From Xanthobacteraceae bacterium (GTDB lineage Bacteria > Pseudomonadota > Alphaproteobacteria > Rhizobiales > Xanthobacteraceae), in assembly GCA_022844485.1 (NCBI GenBank), contig JALHLQ010000014.1:38383-102382 (forward strand): 64,000 bases of DNA, given 5' to 3'. A program made the position numbers and the translations under genes. The notes beneath the pieces are model-generated. The model was given only the letters and a program-made list of their open reading frames with translations, was not told the origin of the DNA and ran no database searches. Each line of letters opens with the position of its first letter. The first letter of the stretch is position 1. Shown in pieces: positions 36,453 to 44,759 of the stretch.

Positions 36453-38765
36453 ATGGCTGACAAGCATGATCATAGTTACGATGCAGGACACATAAACGTG
36501 GATGACGCGCCAACAACCCGGCTTCGTCCCGGTCGTGCCTATAAAGTGCGCGGGCTGGATTGCGCAGAAGAAGTCGCGGTGCTCAAGCAGGCCGTTGGGC
36601 CTCTCGTTGGCGGTGCGGATCGGCTTGCTTTCGATGTCTTGAACGGCCGCATGACGGTCGCTGCCAACGAAAGTGAAGTTGCAGACGAGGCTATCTTCAA
36701 GGCCATAGCCGCCACCGGAATGAGCGCCATTCCGTGGACTTCCCATGCGAAAACAGATGACAGCGACAGCCATCGCCGCCAGCAGGTGCTCTTTACTGCG
36801 GCAAGCGGCATAGGTTTGCTCATTGGCTTCACCCTTCATGTCGTGCTCGCGGGTGGCTTCGCGCCAGCTTTGAGGCTCCTCGGCAGCCACGCCAGCGCAT
36901 CTATGCCATGGTCCGAGATTGCCGCGTATCTCGCGGCGGCACTGCTTGGAGCGCGGTTCGTCGTGGTCAAGGCGTGGTTTGCTGCGCACAATTTGCGACC
37001 CGACATGCACCTACTGATGACCGTCGCGGTCGTTGGCGCAATGGCAATTGGCGAATGGTTCGAGGCCGCGACGGTATCGTTTCTTTTCGCGCTATCACTG
37101 ACGTTAGAAAGCTGGAGCGTCGGGCGAGCGCGCCGTGCTATCGCGGCGCTGCTTGATCTCGCCCCGCCGACCGCGCACGTGCTTCGGCCGGGGGGATTGG
37201 AAGAAACGGTGCCTGTGAATGAGGTCAGGCTTGGCAGCCGCTTCATCGTTCCGGCGGGCGAGCGCATCCCGCTCGATGGCCGGGTCACAGCAGGTACCAG
37301 CGCCGTTAATCAGGCACCCATCACCGGCGAGAGCGTCCCGGTGGAGAAGCAGCCCGGCGCGGAAGTCTTTGCCGGCACAATCAACGGCGACGGCACGCTA
37401 ACGATCCGGGCTACTAAGACTGCGGAGGACAGCACCCTTGCCCGCATCATCCACATGGTCGAGGAGGCGCATGCGCGCCGCGCGCCCTCCGAGCAGTGGG
37501 TGGAGCGCTTTGCCCGCATCTACACGCCCGCTGTCATGGGGCTTGCTTTCCTCGTGTTCCTGCTGCCACCCATCGTCCTCGGCCAAGCGTGGGATGAATG
37601 GTTCTACCGCGCGCTCGTCTTGCTCGTGATTGCCTGCCCGTGCGCGCTCGTAATCTCAACGCCAGTCTCTATTGTCGCTTCGCTCGCCTCCGCCGCCCGT
37701 GCAGGCGTGTTGGTCAAGGGCGGCAGCTTCATCGAAATGCCGGCGCGCCTCCAGGCCATCGCCATGGACAAGACGGGGACCATAACGAGCGGCGAGCCCG
37801 AGGTTGTGCAGGTCATTCCGCTTGGCGGCCACACTGAAGTCGAACTCATATCGCGCGCGGCGGCACTTGAGGCGCGCTCCACACACCCGCTGGCGCGCGC
37901 GATTTGCCGCTACGCCGAAAGTCGGGGCATTGCGCTAGCGCCGGCAGCGGATGTGCAAGTGCTGAGGGGCAAGGGGCTGACGGGTATTTTCGATGGGGAG
38001 ACATTCTGGCTCGGCTCCCATCGCTATGTAATTGAACGCGGCCAAGATGCGCCGGAGGTCGCTCGGCAGGCGGAAGCTCTAGAGGCGGATGGCAAAACCG
38101 TCATCGTCATCGGAAACCTGCGACACGTTTGCGGCCTTGTTGCAGTGGCCGACACTGTTCGTACAGAGGCACGTGAAATCGTGCGGCAACTTCATGCCGC
38201 TGGGATAGCGCATGTAGTGATGCTGACCGGCGACAACCGCATCACCGCCGAAGCCATCGCGCGCGAGGTTGGCATCGACGAAGTGCACGCCGAACTGCTG
38301 CCCGAGGACAAGGTCAAGAAGATCGAGGAGCTTGTCGCGCGCTACGGCACGGTCGCGATGGTCGGCGATGGCGTGAACGATGCGCCGGCGCTAGCGCGGG
38401 CGAACCTCGGTATCGCCATGGGCGCGATAGGCTCGGATGCAGCAATCGAGACCGCCGATGTCGCGCTCATGACCGACGATATCTCGAAGCTCCCGTGGCT
38501 CGTGCGGCACGCTAAACGGACGCTTTCGATCATTCGCCAGAACATCACGTTTTCGTTGGGCGTGAAGACGGTCTTCATGGTTCTCACATTTGCTGGCCTC
38601 GCCACCTTGTGGGGCGCCATTGCCGCCGACGTTGGGGCTTCGCTCCTTGTCGTAGCCAACGCGCTGCGGTTACTCAGGCCTACGCCGTTGGGCTTCATAA
38701 CGAGCGATCGCTTTGATCAGGCAGCGGAAGCCATGGCGGTCGGAAGGATGACGCACGGGCACTGA
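36453..38765 (+). CDS. Zn/Cd-type P1B ATPase
   Basis: 770 residues from the ATG at 36453. A weak N-terminal metal domain (GLDCAEEVAVLKQ, one Cys only) is followed by the usual transmembrane and actuator domains (TGES near NQAPITGESVPVEK), the channel CPC motif (IACPCALVIS, near residue 394), phosphorylation site DKTGT (near residue 439), the nucleotide-domain THPLARAI and GDGVNDAPALA. Helix signatures NITFSLGVK and DVGASLLVV point to Zn/Cd/Pb-type (P1B-2) pumps. It hydrolyses ATP to export divalent metal. No ribosome site is obvious; earlier starts would overlap the CDF gene. Confidence 0.85.
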   Translation: MADKHDHSYDAGHINVDDAPTTRLRPGRAYKVRGLDCAEEVAVLKQAVGPLVGGADRLAFDVLNGRMTVAANESEVADEAIFKAIAATGMSAIPWTSHAKTDDSDSHRRQQVLFTAASGIGLLIGFTLHVVLAGGFAPALRLLGSHASASMPWSEIAAYLAAALLGARFVVVKAWFAAHNLRPDMHLLMTVAVVGAMAIGEWFEAATVSFLFALSLTLESWSVGRARRAIAALLDLAPPTAHVLRPGGLEETVPVNEVRLGSRFIVPAGERIPLDGRVTAGTSAVNQAPITGESVPVEKQPGAEVFAGTINGDGTLTIRATKTAEDSTLARIIHMVEEAHARRAPSEQWVERFARIYTPAVMGLAFLVFLLPPIVLGQAWDEWFYRALVLLVIACPCALVISTPVSIVASLASAARAGVLVKGGSFIEMPARLQAIAMDKTGTITSGEPEVVQVIPLGGHTEVELISRAAALEARSTHPLARAICRYAESRGIALAPAADVQVLRGKGLTGIFDGETFWLGSHRYVIERGQDAPEVARQAEALEADGKTVIVIGNLRHVCGLVAVADTVRTEAREIVRQLHAAGIAHVVMLTGDNRITAEAIAREVGIDEVHAELLPEDKVKKIEELVARYGTVAMVGDGVNDAPALARANLGIAMGAIGSDAAIETADVALMTDDISKLPWLVRHAKRTLSIIRQNITFSLGVKTVFMVLTFAGLATLWGAIAADVGASLLVVANALRLLRPTPLGFITSDRFDQAAEAMAVGRMTHGH

Positions 38766-38776
38766 GGTTGACAAAC

Positions 38777-38878
38777 ATGAACTGGAAAGAAATCGCAAAG
38801 TTCCTGTCAGGGCTCACGGCGTGGGAAGCCGTAGCGCATCTAGCGCTCGCTTTCAGCGGGCTTGTTCTGATAACTTAG
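38777..38878 (+). CDS. 33-residue membrane peptide after the metal ATPase
   Basis: An open frame MNWKEIAKFLSGLTAWEAVA then HLALAFSGLVLIT, one hydrophobic helix with a polar start. GAGG lies nine bases before the ATG and it follows the ATPase stop by 11 bases, so it is probably a real small gene, perhaps a pump subunit or modulator. Function unknown. Confidence 0.5.
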   Translation: MNWKEIAKFLSGLTAWEAVAHLALAFSGLVLIT

Positions 38879-38947
38879 TTTGGAATTATCACTTTGACTC
38901 CAACGCGGCGAGATACGCTCACGCAGTGATTCAAGCCAGGTGATCCG

Positions 38948-39550
38948 ATGCGACGCGTGCGATTGTTCCTGTGGGGTCTTGTCGCCGTCGTCCTGTTGCT
39001 GACGGCGACGCTCTTCATGGGAAGGTACCTGACCGACCGCCAGACGACTCTCGGTCCCGGCATCGTTCTCGACGTACCGTTTACGCTCGTGACTCACGAG
39101 GGCCGGACGGTCGGCCAGGCCGATTTCCGCAACAAGCCCACGGCATGGTTCTTTGGATTTACCCATTGCCCGAATGTCTGTCCGACGACGTTGATGCAGA
39201 TGACCGATCATCTGGCCAAGCTCGGCCCCAACGCCGACAAGCTTAACGTGGTATTCGTCTCGGTTGATCCGGAGCGCGACGGCCAGCAGATATTGAAAGA
39301 CTATCTATCTGCGTTCGACCCGCGGATTATCGGGCTGACCGGTCCCAAAAGCGAGATCGAACGGCTCGCCAAGGGCTATTTCGTGTATTTCGCGAAAGTG
39401 CCGTTAAAAGACGGCGGTTACACCATGGACCACTCGGCGATGGTGTTCCTCACCGACAAGACCGGACGGTTCGTGGGAACGCTTGACTACCACGAGCCGG
39501 CCGAAGTCTCCCTCGCAAAATTGAAGCGTCTGGTCGACTCCGGAACCTGA
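38948..39550 (+). CDS. SCO1/SenC-family copper chaperone
   Basis: 200 residues. An N-terminal membrane anchor (LWGLVAVVLLLTATLFMG) precedes a thioredoxin-like SCO domain with the copper-binding CPNVCP (Cys74 and Cys78) and the distal His in TMDHSAMVFL. Family members deliver copper to cytochrome oxidase or act in redox control in the periplasm. It is placed near zinc/cadmium efflux genes, which suggests a broader metal-handling island, not one specific metal. Translation from ATG at 38948; GGTG lies eight bases before it. Confidence 0.85.
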   Translation: MRRVRLFLWGLVAVVLLLTATLFMGRYLTDRQTTLGPGIVLDVPFTLVTHEGRTVGQADFRNKPTAWFFGFTHCPNVCPTTLMQMTDHLAKLGPNADKLNVVFVSVDPERDGQQILKDYLSAFDPRIIGLTGPKSEIERLAKGYFVYFAKVPLKDGGYTMDHSAMVFLTDKTGRFVGTLDYHEPAEVSLAKLKRLVDSGT

Positions 39551-39567
39551 ACGATTCGAAAAGGCGC

Positions 39568-39949
39568 ATGACTCGCCGTAAGACAGGCCGCCTGTTGCCT
39601 TAAGGGCACGATCTATTACGACAATCGCCGCGCCTCGATTGGGTGCGTAATTCGCGACATTTCGGATAGTGGCGCGCGTCTTACCTTCGAGCATCCGGTC
39701 ACCGTTCCCGACAACGTCGAACTCTTCATCCCGCAGAAGCAGCAGACACTACGCGCACACGTGCAACGGCGCGGGGCAAACGAGATTGGGATCGCGTTCG
39801 AGGTCGAACGCTCGGACGAGCCTCGGCGCGCCTCTGATGTCGAACTGCAGAAGCGCGTCGAGACGCTAGAAGCGGAAATCGCTGCGCTTAAGCGATTGGT
39901 TTCCAAGCTTAAGGCCAAGGTGCTGCCGCACGACCTCGACGCGGCGTAG
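39568..39949 (+). pseudogene. PilZ-domain gene with a frameshift near the start
   Basis: The frame that starts at 39568 (MTRRKTGRLLP) stops at once, but a one-base shift gives KGTIYYDNRRASIGCVIRDI, then SDSGARLTF and on to a coiled-coil end (VELQKRVETLEAEIAALK). The two c-di-GMP motifs are both there: RKTGR before the shift and DISDSG after it. So the domain is intact except for one extra T at about 39600. It is either a broken gene or a sequencing error. It has its own terminator. Confidence 0.7.
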
Positions 39950-39971
39950 CGCTGGCTTACAGGGTGTAAAA

Positions 39972-40000
39972 AAGGGCCGCCTCAATTGGCGGCCTCTTTC
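39972..40000 (+). terminator. Intrinsic terminator after the PilZ region
   Basis: GGCCGCC (39975-39981) and GGCGGCC (39988-39994) pair around a six-base loop, followed by TCTTTC. A-rich bases precede the stem, so it may work in both directions. Confidence 0.8.
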
Positions 40001-40151
40001 ATTGCAAGCCCATCGAGCAATGTCGCCTACTTCAGGGCTTTACCCCTGCTTTAGTCTTGAACGATTCAGCCGTTGGGGCGTTCCTCCTGACTTCGCGGCA
40101 CATCGCCCTAATAGCCGTCCCTGAATTCATGCTCTTCAAGTTTGTGCAGCG

Positions 40152-42251
40152 CTACCACTTCGTCGCCGCTCCGGTATCGATGTTATCCGGGTCCACGGGG
40201 GATGTTGCTTTGGGCTCCGGTTGTAATGCAGCCGTTGGCTGAGCAGCCCCCAATGGCACAGCATATCTGTCCCGGATGCGTTGTCGGACTAGGTGCCATT
40301 CTTCCTCGGTCATGCGGGGCGCTGCATTCAAGTCAATCGCGGGAATTCCGATCGATAGCGCGGTAGTTGTCAATCCGCGAATGTAAGAGGCGAAATGATA
40401 TGGCGGCTGATTTAGGATGAACTCGGGCGTGGTACGCATGTCACGTGCGAGTGCATGCGCGGCAGCATCGCTTACTTGTGACGCGAACTTGATCGCGGTC
40501 GCGCCATAGAGCGCGTCAAGCACGTAGGGCTGAAGTTGCTGCAATCGCTGGTGCGCTAGGACCAAACCGACATTCAGCTTGCGCGCTTGGTCGAGGATGA
40601 CCGGGATTTTCGGGTCGCGCTTGATGAAGTCGTGGCACTCATCGATGTAGGCAAAGCACGGGAGACGCCGCTCTTTCGGCAGGAGCTGCCGCTTGTGCGC
40701 AGCCAGCAAGATCATCGAGATAAAGAACCGACCGACAATCTCGACACCATCCTCTTGCAATAGGCTCTGCGGAACATTGATAAGAATGACCTTGGCACTT
40801 CCCATCTCCTTGAAAAAATCCAATTTGGATTTAGGTGCGGAGAACATGCGTGACAGCGTTCTGATGCGCTTTACTGCAAACAGGCGGTCGACAACTTGCT
40901 CCTTAGTGCGGTTAAATTCCGGGCTATTGAATTTCAGATCAAAGAACCGTCGAGCATCATGGTCGAGCGCGGGCAGGTATTCCGCGAATTGCTTGAGCCC
41001 GTTCGGTTGCATGAGGTCGATGAGCGTATCGAGCGTGGCCGAAGGGATTTTGAGCAGCAACTGAATAGTGAAATTGAACAGCGTATTTTGGCGGCTCGTC
41101 ATCTCCGCGGAGAGCAATGCGCTAAAGATGTAGTCGTAGAGGGATAGGACTGCATTGTGCAGAGCCTCCCGGTCGACTGGCGAATACGACTCCATTTGGT
41201 CCATGCCGACATCGAATAGGTTGAGTGCAATTGGCCACTCGACATCTTCGGCGTCGATGCTCAACAGCTTGCCATCGAGCGCCTCGCCGGGAGCAAATAT
41301 TTTGAGTCCTTCGACGGCTTTGATGAGATCGCGGTTGCTCTCCATGACCACAACGGAGGCTTCGTTGTTCGCCACCAGATCGAAGTCGCGGGCGAGGAGA
41401 AATTGCAGGAGGGTCGATTTTCCCGTGCCCGGCGGGGCGACGATCCATTGGTGCTGGAAGCGGGCGGACATCGGAATATGAAAAGGAACGGGCGCAAGCA
41501 GAAGATCGACGAAGGGCGTGCCCTTGAGATAGGTCTCGACCAGTTCGATAGGCGGCAGTTCGGAGTCGTCTGCGGTAATGAACGGCTTGCGTTGCTCCTT
41601 GTCCGGCAGCACGCCGGACGCGGCACACGTATTTTCGTATAAATGTTCATGAAGAGTCCTGAACAGACCAGCGTCTACCAACTCTTCTTTCAAGAGAGTG
41701 CCGATAATCTTATCGACGGTGCCGCCCGGATCGCGCATGAGCGTCACGAGTGGAACGGTCAGGGTCAGATCGTCGGTGGTCTCTGGAATGGCGGGAAGCT
41801 CGGAGATCAACCCTCCGAACACGTTGCCGAGGGCGGTCGTGAGCAGGTCGCTGACGCGATCATCGTTGCCGAGAAAATGCTGTTGTGCCCGGAGAAATCG
41901 GCGAAGGTCGACCTGCTCTTTTAGTGAAAGCGTCGCAATATCCCAGTCGATTTTTGGGAACGAGAAAATCGTGGTTTCGAGAGCAATCACCGCCTTCTGG
42001 CACCGATCAAGGGCTTTCAGGATGACCGGCGATTCGGGAAGGCTAACGACCTTGCCGATCCAATCGGCGACAAAGCCGTTGACACGGTCGATAGCATCTT
42101 CCTGAGACCAGAGTGACCCGCGATGAGCGGCATTCACCTCGTTGTAGAGCTCAATTGTCTCAGAAAGATCACGTGCCCGTTCGTCGGTGAAGCGACGCAG
42201 GAACGGGATAAACGGAGACGGCGGCTGGAACGGGGGAATCTTAGAACTCAA
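40152..42251 (-). CDS. Second VirD4/HerA-type DNA-transfer ATPase
   Basis: 699 residues. The N-terminal 230 are helical with no known motif; the ATPase domain begins with Walker A APPGTGKST (about residue 273) and has Walker B CFAYIDECHDF, then VLAHQRLQQLQPYVLDAL, a close parallel to the other ATPase at 13981. The C-terminus is the usual helix MTEEEWHLVRQRIRDRY followed by a disordered Pro/Ala tail. It probably moves or processes DNA at the island end. It overlaps the preceding gene by 11 bases and lies just left of the excision genes. Confidence 0.8.
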   Translation of the reverse strand: MSSKIPPFQPPSPFIPFLRRFTDERARDLSETIELYNEVNAAHRGSLWSQEDAIDRVNGFVADWIGKVVSLPESPVILKALDRCQKAVIALETTIFSFPKIDWDIATLSLKEQVDLRRFLRAQQHFLGNDDRVSDLLTTALGNVFGGLISELPAIPETTDDLTLTVPLVTLMRDPGGTVDKIIGTLLKEELVDAGLFRTLHEHLYENTCAASGVLPDKEQRKPFITADDSELPPIELVETYLKGTPFVDLLLAPVPFHIPMSARFQHQWIVAPPGTGKSTLLQFLLARDFDLVANNEASVVVMESNRDLIKAVEGLKIFAPGEALDGKLLSIDAEDVEWPIALNLFDVGMDQMESYSPVDREALHNAVLSLYDYIFSALLSAEMTSRQNTLFNFTIQLLLKIPSATLDTLIDLMQPNGLKQFAEYLPALDHDARRFFDLKFNSPEFNRTKEQVVDRLFAVKRIRTLSRMFSAPKSKLDFFKEMGSAKVILINVPQSLLQEDGVEIVGRFFISMILLAAHKRQLLPKERRLPCFAYIDECHDFIKRDPKIPVILDQARKLNVGLVLAHQRLQQLQPYVLDALYGATAIKFASQVSDAAAHALARDMRTTPEFILNQPPYHFASYIRGLTTTALSIGIPAIDLNAAPRMTEEEWHLVRQRIRDRYAVPLGAAQPTAALQPEPKATSPVDPDNIDTGAATKW

Positions 42252-42705
42252 CGACCTCCTCCCGGCCGTCGAACGTCAAAGCCGTTTCAAGATAGGCCTT
42301 GAGATTCTTGCAAGCGTCGAGGATCGCGGCCTCGGCACCGAGCAGCTCATCGAGGTCTTTGCACTCGATGTGCTGGCCAGCGACCAAACTATCGACGGTC
42401 ACCCGGAGTGCCAGCGCCATCATCGCGGCGCTGGCGAGGCCGCGCGCGTTGCTCCACAGCGAACGGGCAACGCTTCCTCCAGTAGCGACGAGAGGCCCAC
42501 TGCCGGCGCTATCAAAATGGCCGTAGGCTGCACCCTGATGCTTCTGGCGCGCCTCGCTGTCGTACACGACGAGCTTTCCGAGCCCATATTTTTTAACGAG
42601 GCTTTGTTCGTCGGCCGACAGATCGGCGCGTGCATCAAGCCCGAAAATAACCTTGCCGCCCATGAGTCCGCCCGCGCGCTGCGAGCGCTTCAGTTTCAAT
42701 TGCAT
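42241..42705 (-). CDS. Hypothetical protein preceding the second ATPase
   Basis: 154 residues. It begins with basic MQLKLKRSQR, then an alpha/beta segment (GLMGGKVIFGLDARADLSAD), a Gly-rich stretch (GSGPLVATGGSVARSLWS) and a helical C-terminus. The stop overlaps the ATPase start, so they are a unit. AGGG precedes the ATG. No family recognised; a partner or targeting factor for the ATPase is possible. Confidence 0.6.
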   Translation of the reverse strand: MQLKLKRSQRAGGLMGGKVIFGLDARADLSADEQSLVKKYGLGKLVVYDSEARQKHQGAAYGHFDSAGSGPLVATGGSVARSLWSNARGLASAAMMALALRVTVDSLVAGQHIECKDLDELLGAEAAILDACKNLKAYLETALTFDGREEVVEF

Positions 42706-42848
42706 TGGTAGGTCCCTTCCCCAAGGTTAGACCAGTGAGTTTGAGGGATGCAGGTTGTACGGTCAATGGTCCACTACCTACCGCACTGAGGGCGCAGCTT
42801 TGCCGATGAGCCGGGACCCGCAGGCACTAGCGAGCGCTTCATCGAGCA

Positions 42849-42880
42849 TAAAAAAGCCCCGGGTTGGACCCCGGGGCTCT
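42849..42880 (-). terminator. Intrinsic terminator after the AlpA-like gene
   Basis: On the minus strand, AGCCCCGGG pairs with CCCGGGGCT (42855-42863 with 42870-42878) and a TTTTTT run follows. It ends transcripts from the alpA side. Confidence 0.85.
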
Positions 42881-42886
42881 TACCCT

Positions 42887-43096
42887 TCAAGAAGGAGATG
42901 ATGCCAAGTCGCGGTTAGCGACGCGTTCGTCTATCCAGCTCTGCACCTCTTCCGCTAACCACGCCACCCTGCAGGCTCCCAGCCGTACCCGCTTGGGGAA
43001 TTGGCCGGCGACTTCAAGGCGCGCGATGTGCGCGAAGCTATACGGGACACCGAATAGCGATCTCAGTTCCTTCTTCGTAACTAGTCTCTGTGTCAT
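42887..43096 (-). CDS. AlpA-like helix-turn-helix excisionase/regulator
   Basis: 69 residues from ATG 43096: RLVTKKELRSLFGVPYSFAH, then RLEVAGQFPKRVRLG and VAWLAEEVQSWIDERVANR, the winged-helix layout of AlpA/Cox-type proteins. These small proteins regulate or assist excision of islands. It is next to the integrase and on the same strand, downstream of it. AGGGAAT is near the ATG. The frame can extend upstream to 43123 but without a site. Confidence 0.75.
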   Translation of the reverse strand: MTQRLVTKKELRSLFGVPYSFAHIARLEVAGQFPKRVRLGACRVAWLAEEVQSWIDERVANRDLASSPS

Positions 43097-43218
43097 CGGA
43101 CATTCCCTTCGAAAAGGGAGCATCGCGATGCTCGCCAGAAAACCAGCTAGCGGGCGGGGTCAAACATAGCGGCAAATGGCTACACGTACAACGTGTACAT
43201 AGGTGCACATAGCTGCTC

Positions 43219-44376
43219 TCAGGCGGCGTCAAGCAACCTGCCGTCCCGGGACTTTTTGAATAGCGCCGAGAGATAGCGTTCCCATTGGGCGATGGCTTCG
43301 CGCATCTCATCCATATAGAGCGCGCGGTTGTACACATCGGCGACAGCCGTAATCACACCGGCCGATTGCAAGGTGCCGAGCTTGTGGTTCAGCAAACGCT
43401 CGACAATGTGGGGCGGTACCTTTAGCTCGGCGAGCTTCGTCGCAAACGTCCTGCGAAGGTCCAAGAGCTGCCAGGGAGCGATCTGGCAGATATCCTTGAG
43501 CTCCCATTTTGCTTTCCCTGAGCCGTTCCACGGGCTGACCATATCCCGACCGGGAAACAGCAGATCAGTGGTGTTGTATCGTGGGATAGCCTCAAGAATG
43601 TCGGCCGTAAGGTCTCCGTAAGGAAAGCAGTGCTGCGTGCCGTTTTTTGTTTCAGGTAGCGTTATGGTCCGCTCCTCGGTATCGATGAAGGCGCGGCGGC
43701 AGGAAATCATTTCACCCCATCGCGTTCCCCAGAGAAGCGACAGTTGAATGGCAGTGCCGAAGGGGTATCCAACCTCCTCGGTCGCCTTCCATACCTCGAC
43801 AATCTCGGCCTTCGACAAAACGCGCTTGCGGGGAATGTATTTTGTTGGCGATTTTAGACCTTCCATCGGCGAGTGCTTGATGTAACGCGGCACGCACCAC
43901 CGCAAGAATATCCGGATGTACTTGAATACATGAAAGGCCTCGCCCGGCACGCGCTTTGCCAATTCGTCGGTGACCTTCGTGATGTCATGATGGGTGACTT
44001 CATCAAGACGCTTGTGTTGTAGTGGCTTGGCAAAATACTTGTTGATCACACGCTTGATCTGGTATTGCGTCTTCGGCTTCATGGTTGGAACGTGAATGGC
44101 GTAGAACTGCTGCACGGCGTCGCCGAACTTGGGAACCTCGCTCTTCGGTTCGACAGATGAACCAAGAAGCACGAGCGCCTGCTTGCGGGCATTGGCGAGA
44201 GAAACAGCAGGATAGCGGCCGATGCGCGTGCGCACGCGCTCGCGACCCCTGATCACGATCCAGCTCTTGCGATTTTTTCCCACGCGAATTCCAAACGCGG
44301 GAGTCATTTTGTCAAAGTACGTACCCGGCTCTTGCAGCCGCGAGACGACAATATCCGTCAGATGAATGACTGGCAT
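43219..44376 (-). CDS. Tyrosine recombinase (P4-type island integrase)
   Basis: 385 residues from ATG 44376. N-terminal arm-binding DUF4102-like region (PVIHLTDIVVSRLQEPGTYF), SAM-like core-binding domain, and catalytic domain with GTRWGEM (first Arg), LLDLRRTFAT (second Arg), LNHK and YNRALYMDE (nucleophile Tyr). The second box normally reads HDLRRT; here the His is Leu, an unusual change that leaves the Arg intact. GGAG lies seven bases before the ATG, inside a GGAGCC repeat that is also found at the other island end. It mediates integration at tRNA-Gly. Confidence 0.9.
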   Translation of the reverse strand: MPVIHLTDIVVSRLQEPGTYFDKMTPAFGIRVGKNRKSWIVIRGRERVRTRIGRYPAVSLANARKQALVLLGSSVEPKSEVPKFGDAVQQFYAIHVPTMKPKTQYQIKRVINKYFAKPLQHKRLDEVTHHDITKVTDELAKRVPGEAFHVFKYIRIFLRWCVPRYIKHSPMEGLKSPTKYIPRKRVLSKAEIVEVWKATEEVGYPFGTAIQLSLLWGTRWGEMISCRRAFIDTEERTITLPETKNGTQHCFPYGDLTADILEAIPRYNTTDLLFPGRDMVSPWNGSGKAKWELKDICQIAPWQLLDLRRTFATKLAELKVPPHIVERLLNHKLGTLQSAGVITAVADVYNRALYMDEMREAIAQWERYLSALFKKSRDGRLLDAA

Positions 44377-44399
44377 TTTTTGGCTCCGTTTTGGCTCCC
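44376..44399. repeat. Right-end TTTGGCTCC direct repeats (candidate arm sites) over int ribosome site
   Basis: Two copies of TTTGGCTCC, the same pair as at 3493-3515, with an inverted copy at 44450-44460. On the minus strand the copies read GGAGCC, so the int Shine-Dalgarno is part of the repeat. Binding by Int there would block int translation or transcription. Confidence 0.55.
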
Positions 44400-44541
44400 A
44401 AATCACGCGCATAGAGGCGCGTAAGTTTGGGTCGCCATGTTTTCGTTGTGGAGCCAAAAATGCAGAAAAGCTATGCAATCACAGGTGCTTAGCGGTCAGC
44501 ATGTGCAGCTATGAGCGGCGCTGCAATTTTTTATTTTTCGA

Positions 44542-44578
44542 TTGGGAAGCTGCCGTTCTACCATTGAACTACGCCCGC
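44542..44578. repeat. attR: right 37-bp core repeat
   Basis: Exact copy of the 5' half of tRNA-Gly (identical to 3439-3475). It cannot form a tRNA by itself, because no 3' half follows on its left. Confidence 0.95.
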
Positions 44579-44589
44579 GGCCGAGGGCG

Positions 44590-44619
44590 ACCATAGCCAA
44601 GGGCACGGCCGGGCTGCAA
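44590..44619 (-). promoter_or_regulatory. Candidate original promoter of tRNA-Gly, now facing int
   Basis: On the minus strand TTGCAG (44614-44619) and TATGGT (44590-44595) are 18 bases apart and lie 11 bases upstream of the 5' tRNA half. The position fits a tRNA promoter. In the integrated state it points through attR into int, 200 bases away. Confidence 0.5.
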
Positions 44620-44759
44620 GCATTCTGCGCCGCCCCCTCACCCGGCCCTTGCCTTCGTCAAGCGAGCGGCGGCCGGCGCGGTCTTAGCGCAAATTTAACG
44701 AGTTCGCCCCGTATCCGTAAATCATCGTTTTACGATTGGGCGGCTATTTTACCGACCAT

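Noticed and set aside
41122..41628. Frames antisense to or inside the second ATPase gene
   Set aside because: The VirD4/HerA motifs on the minus strand define the true frame; the others are shadows.
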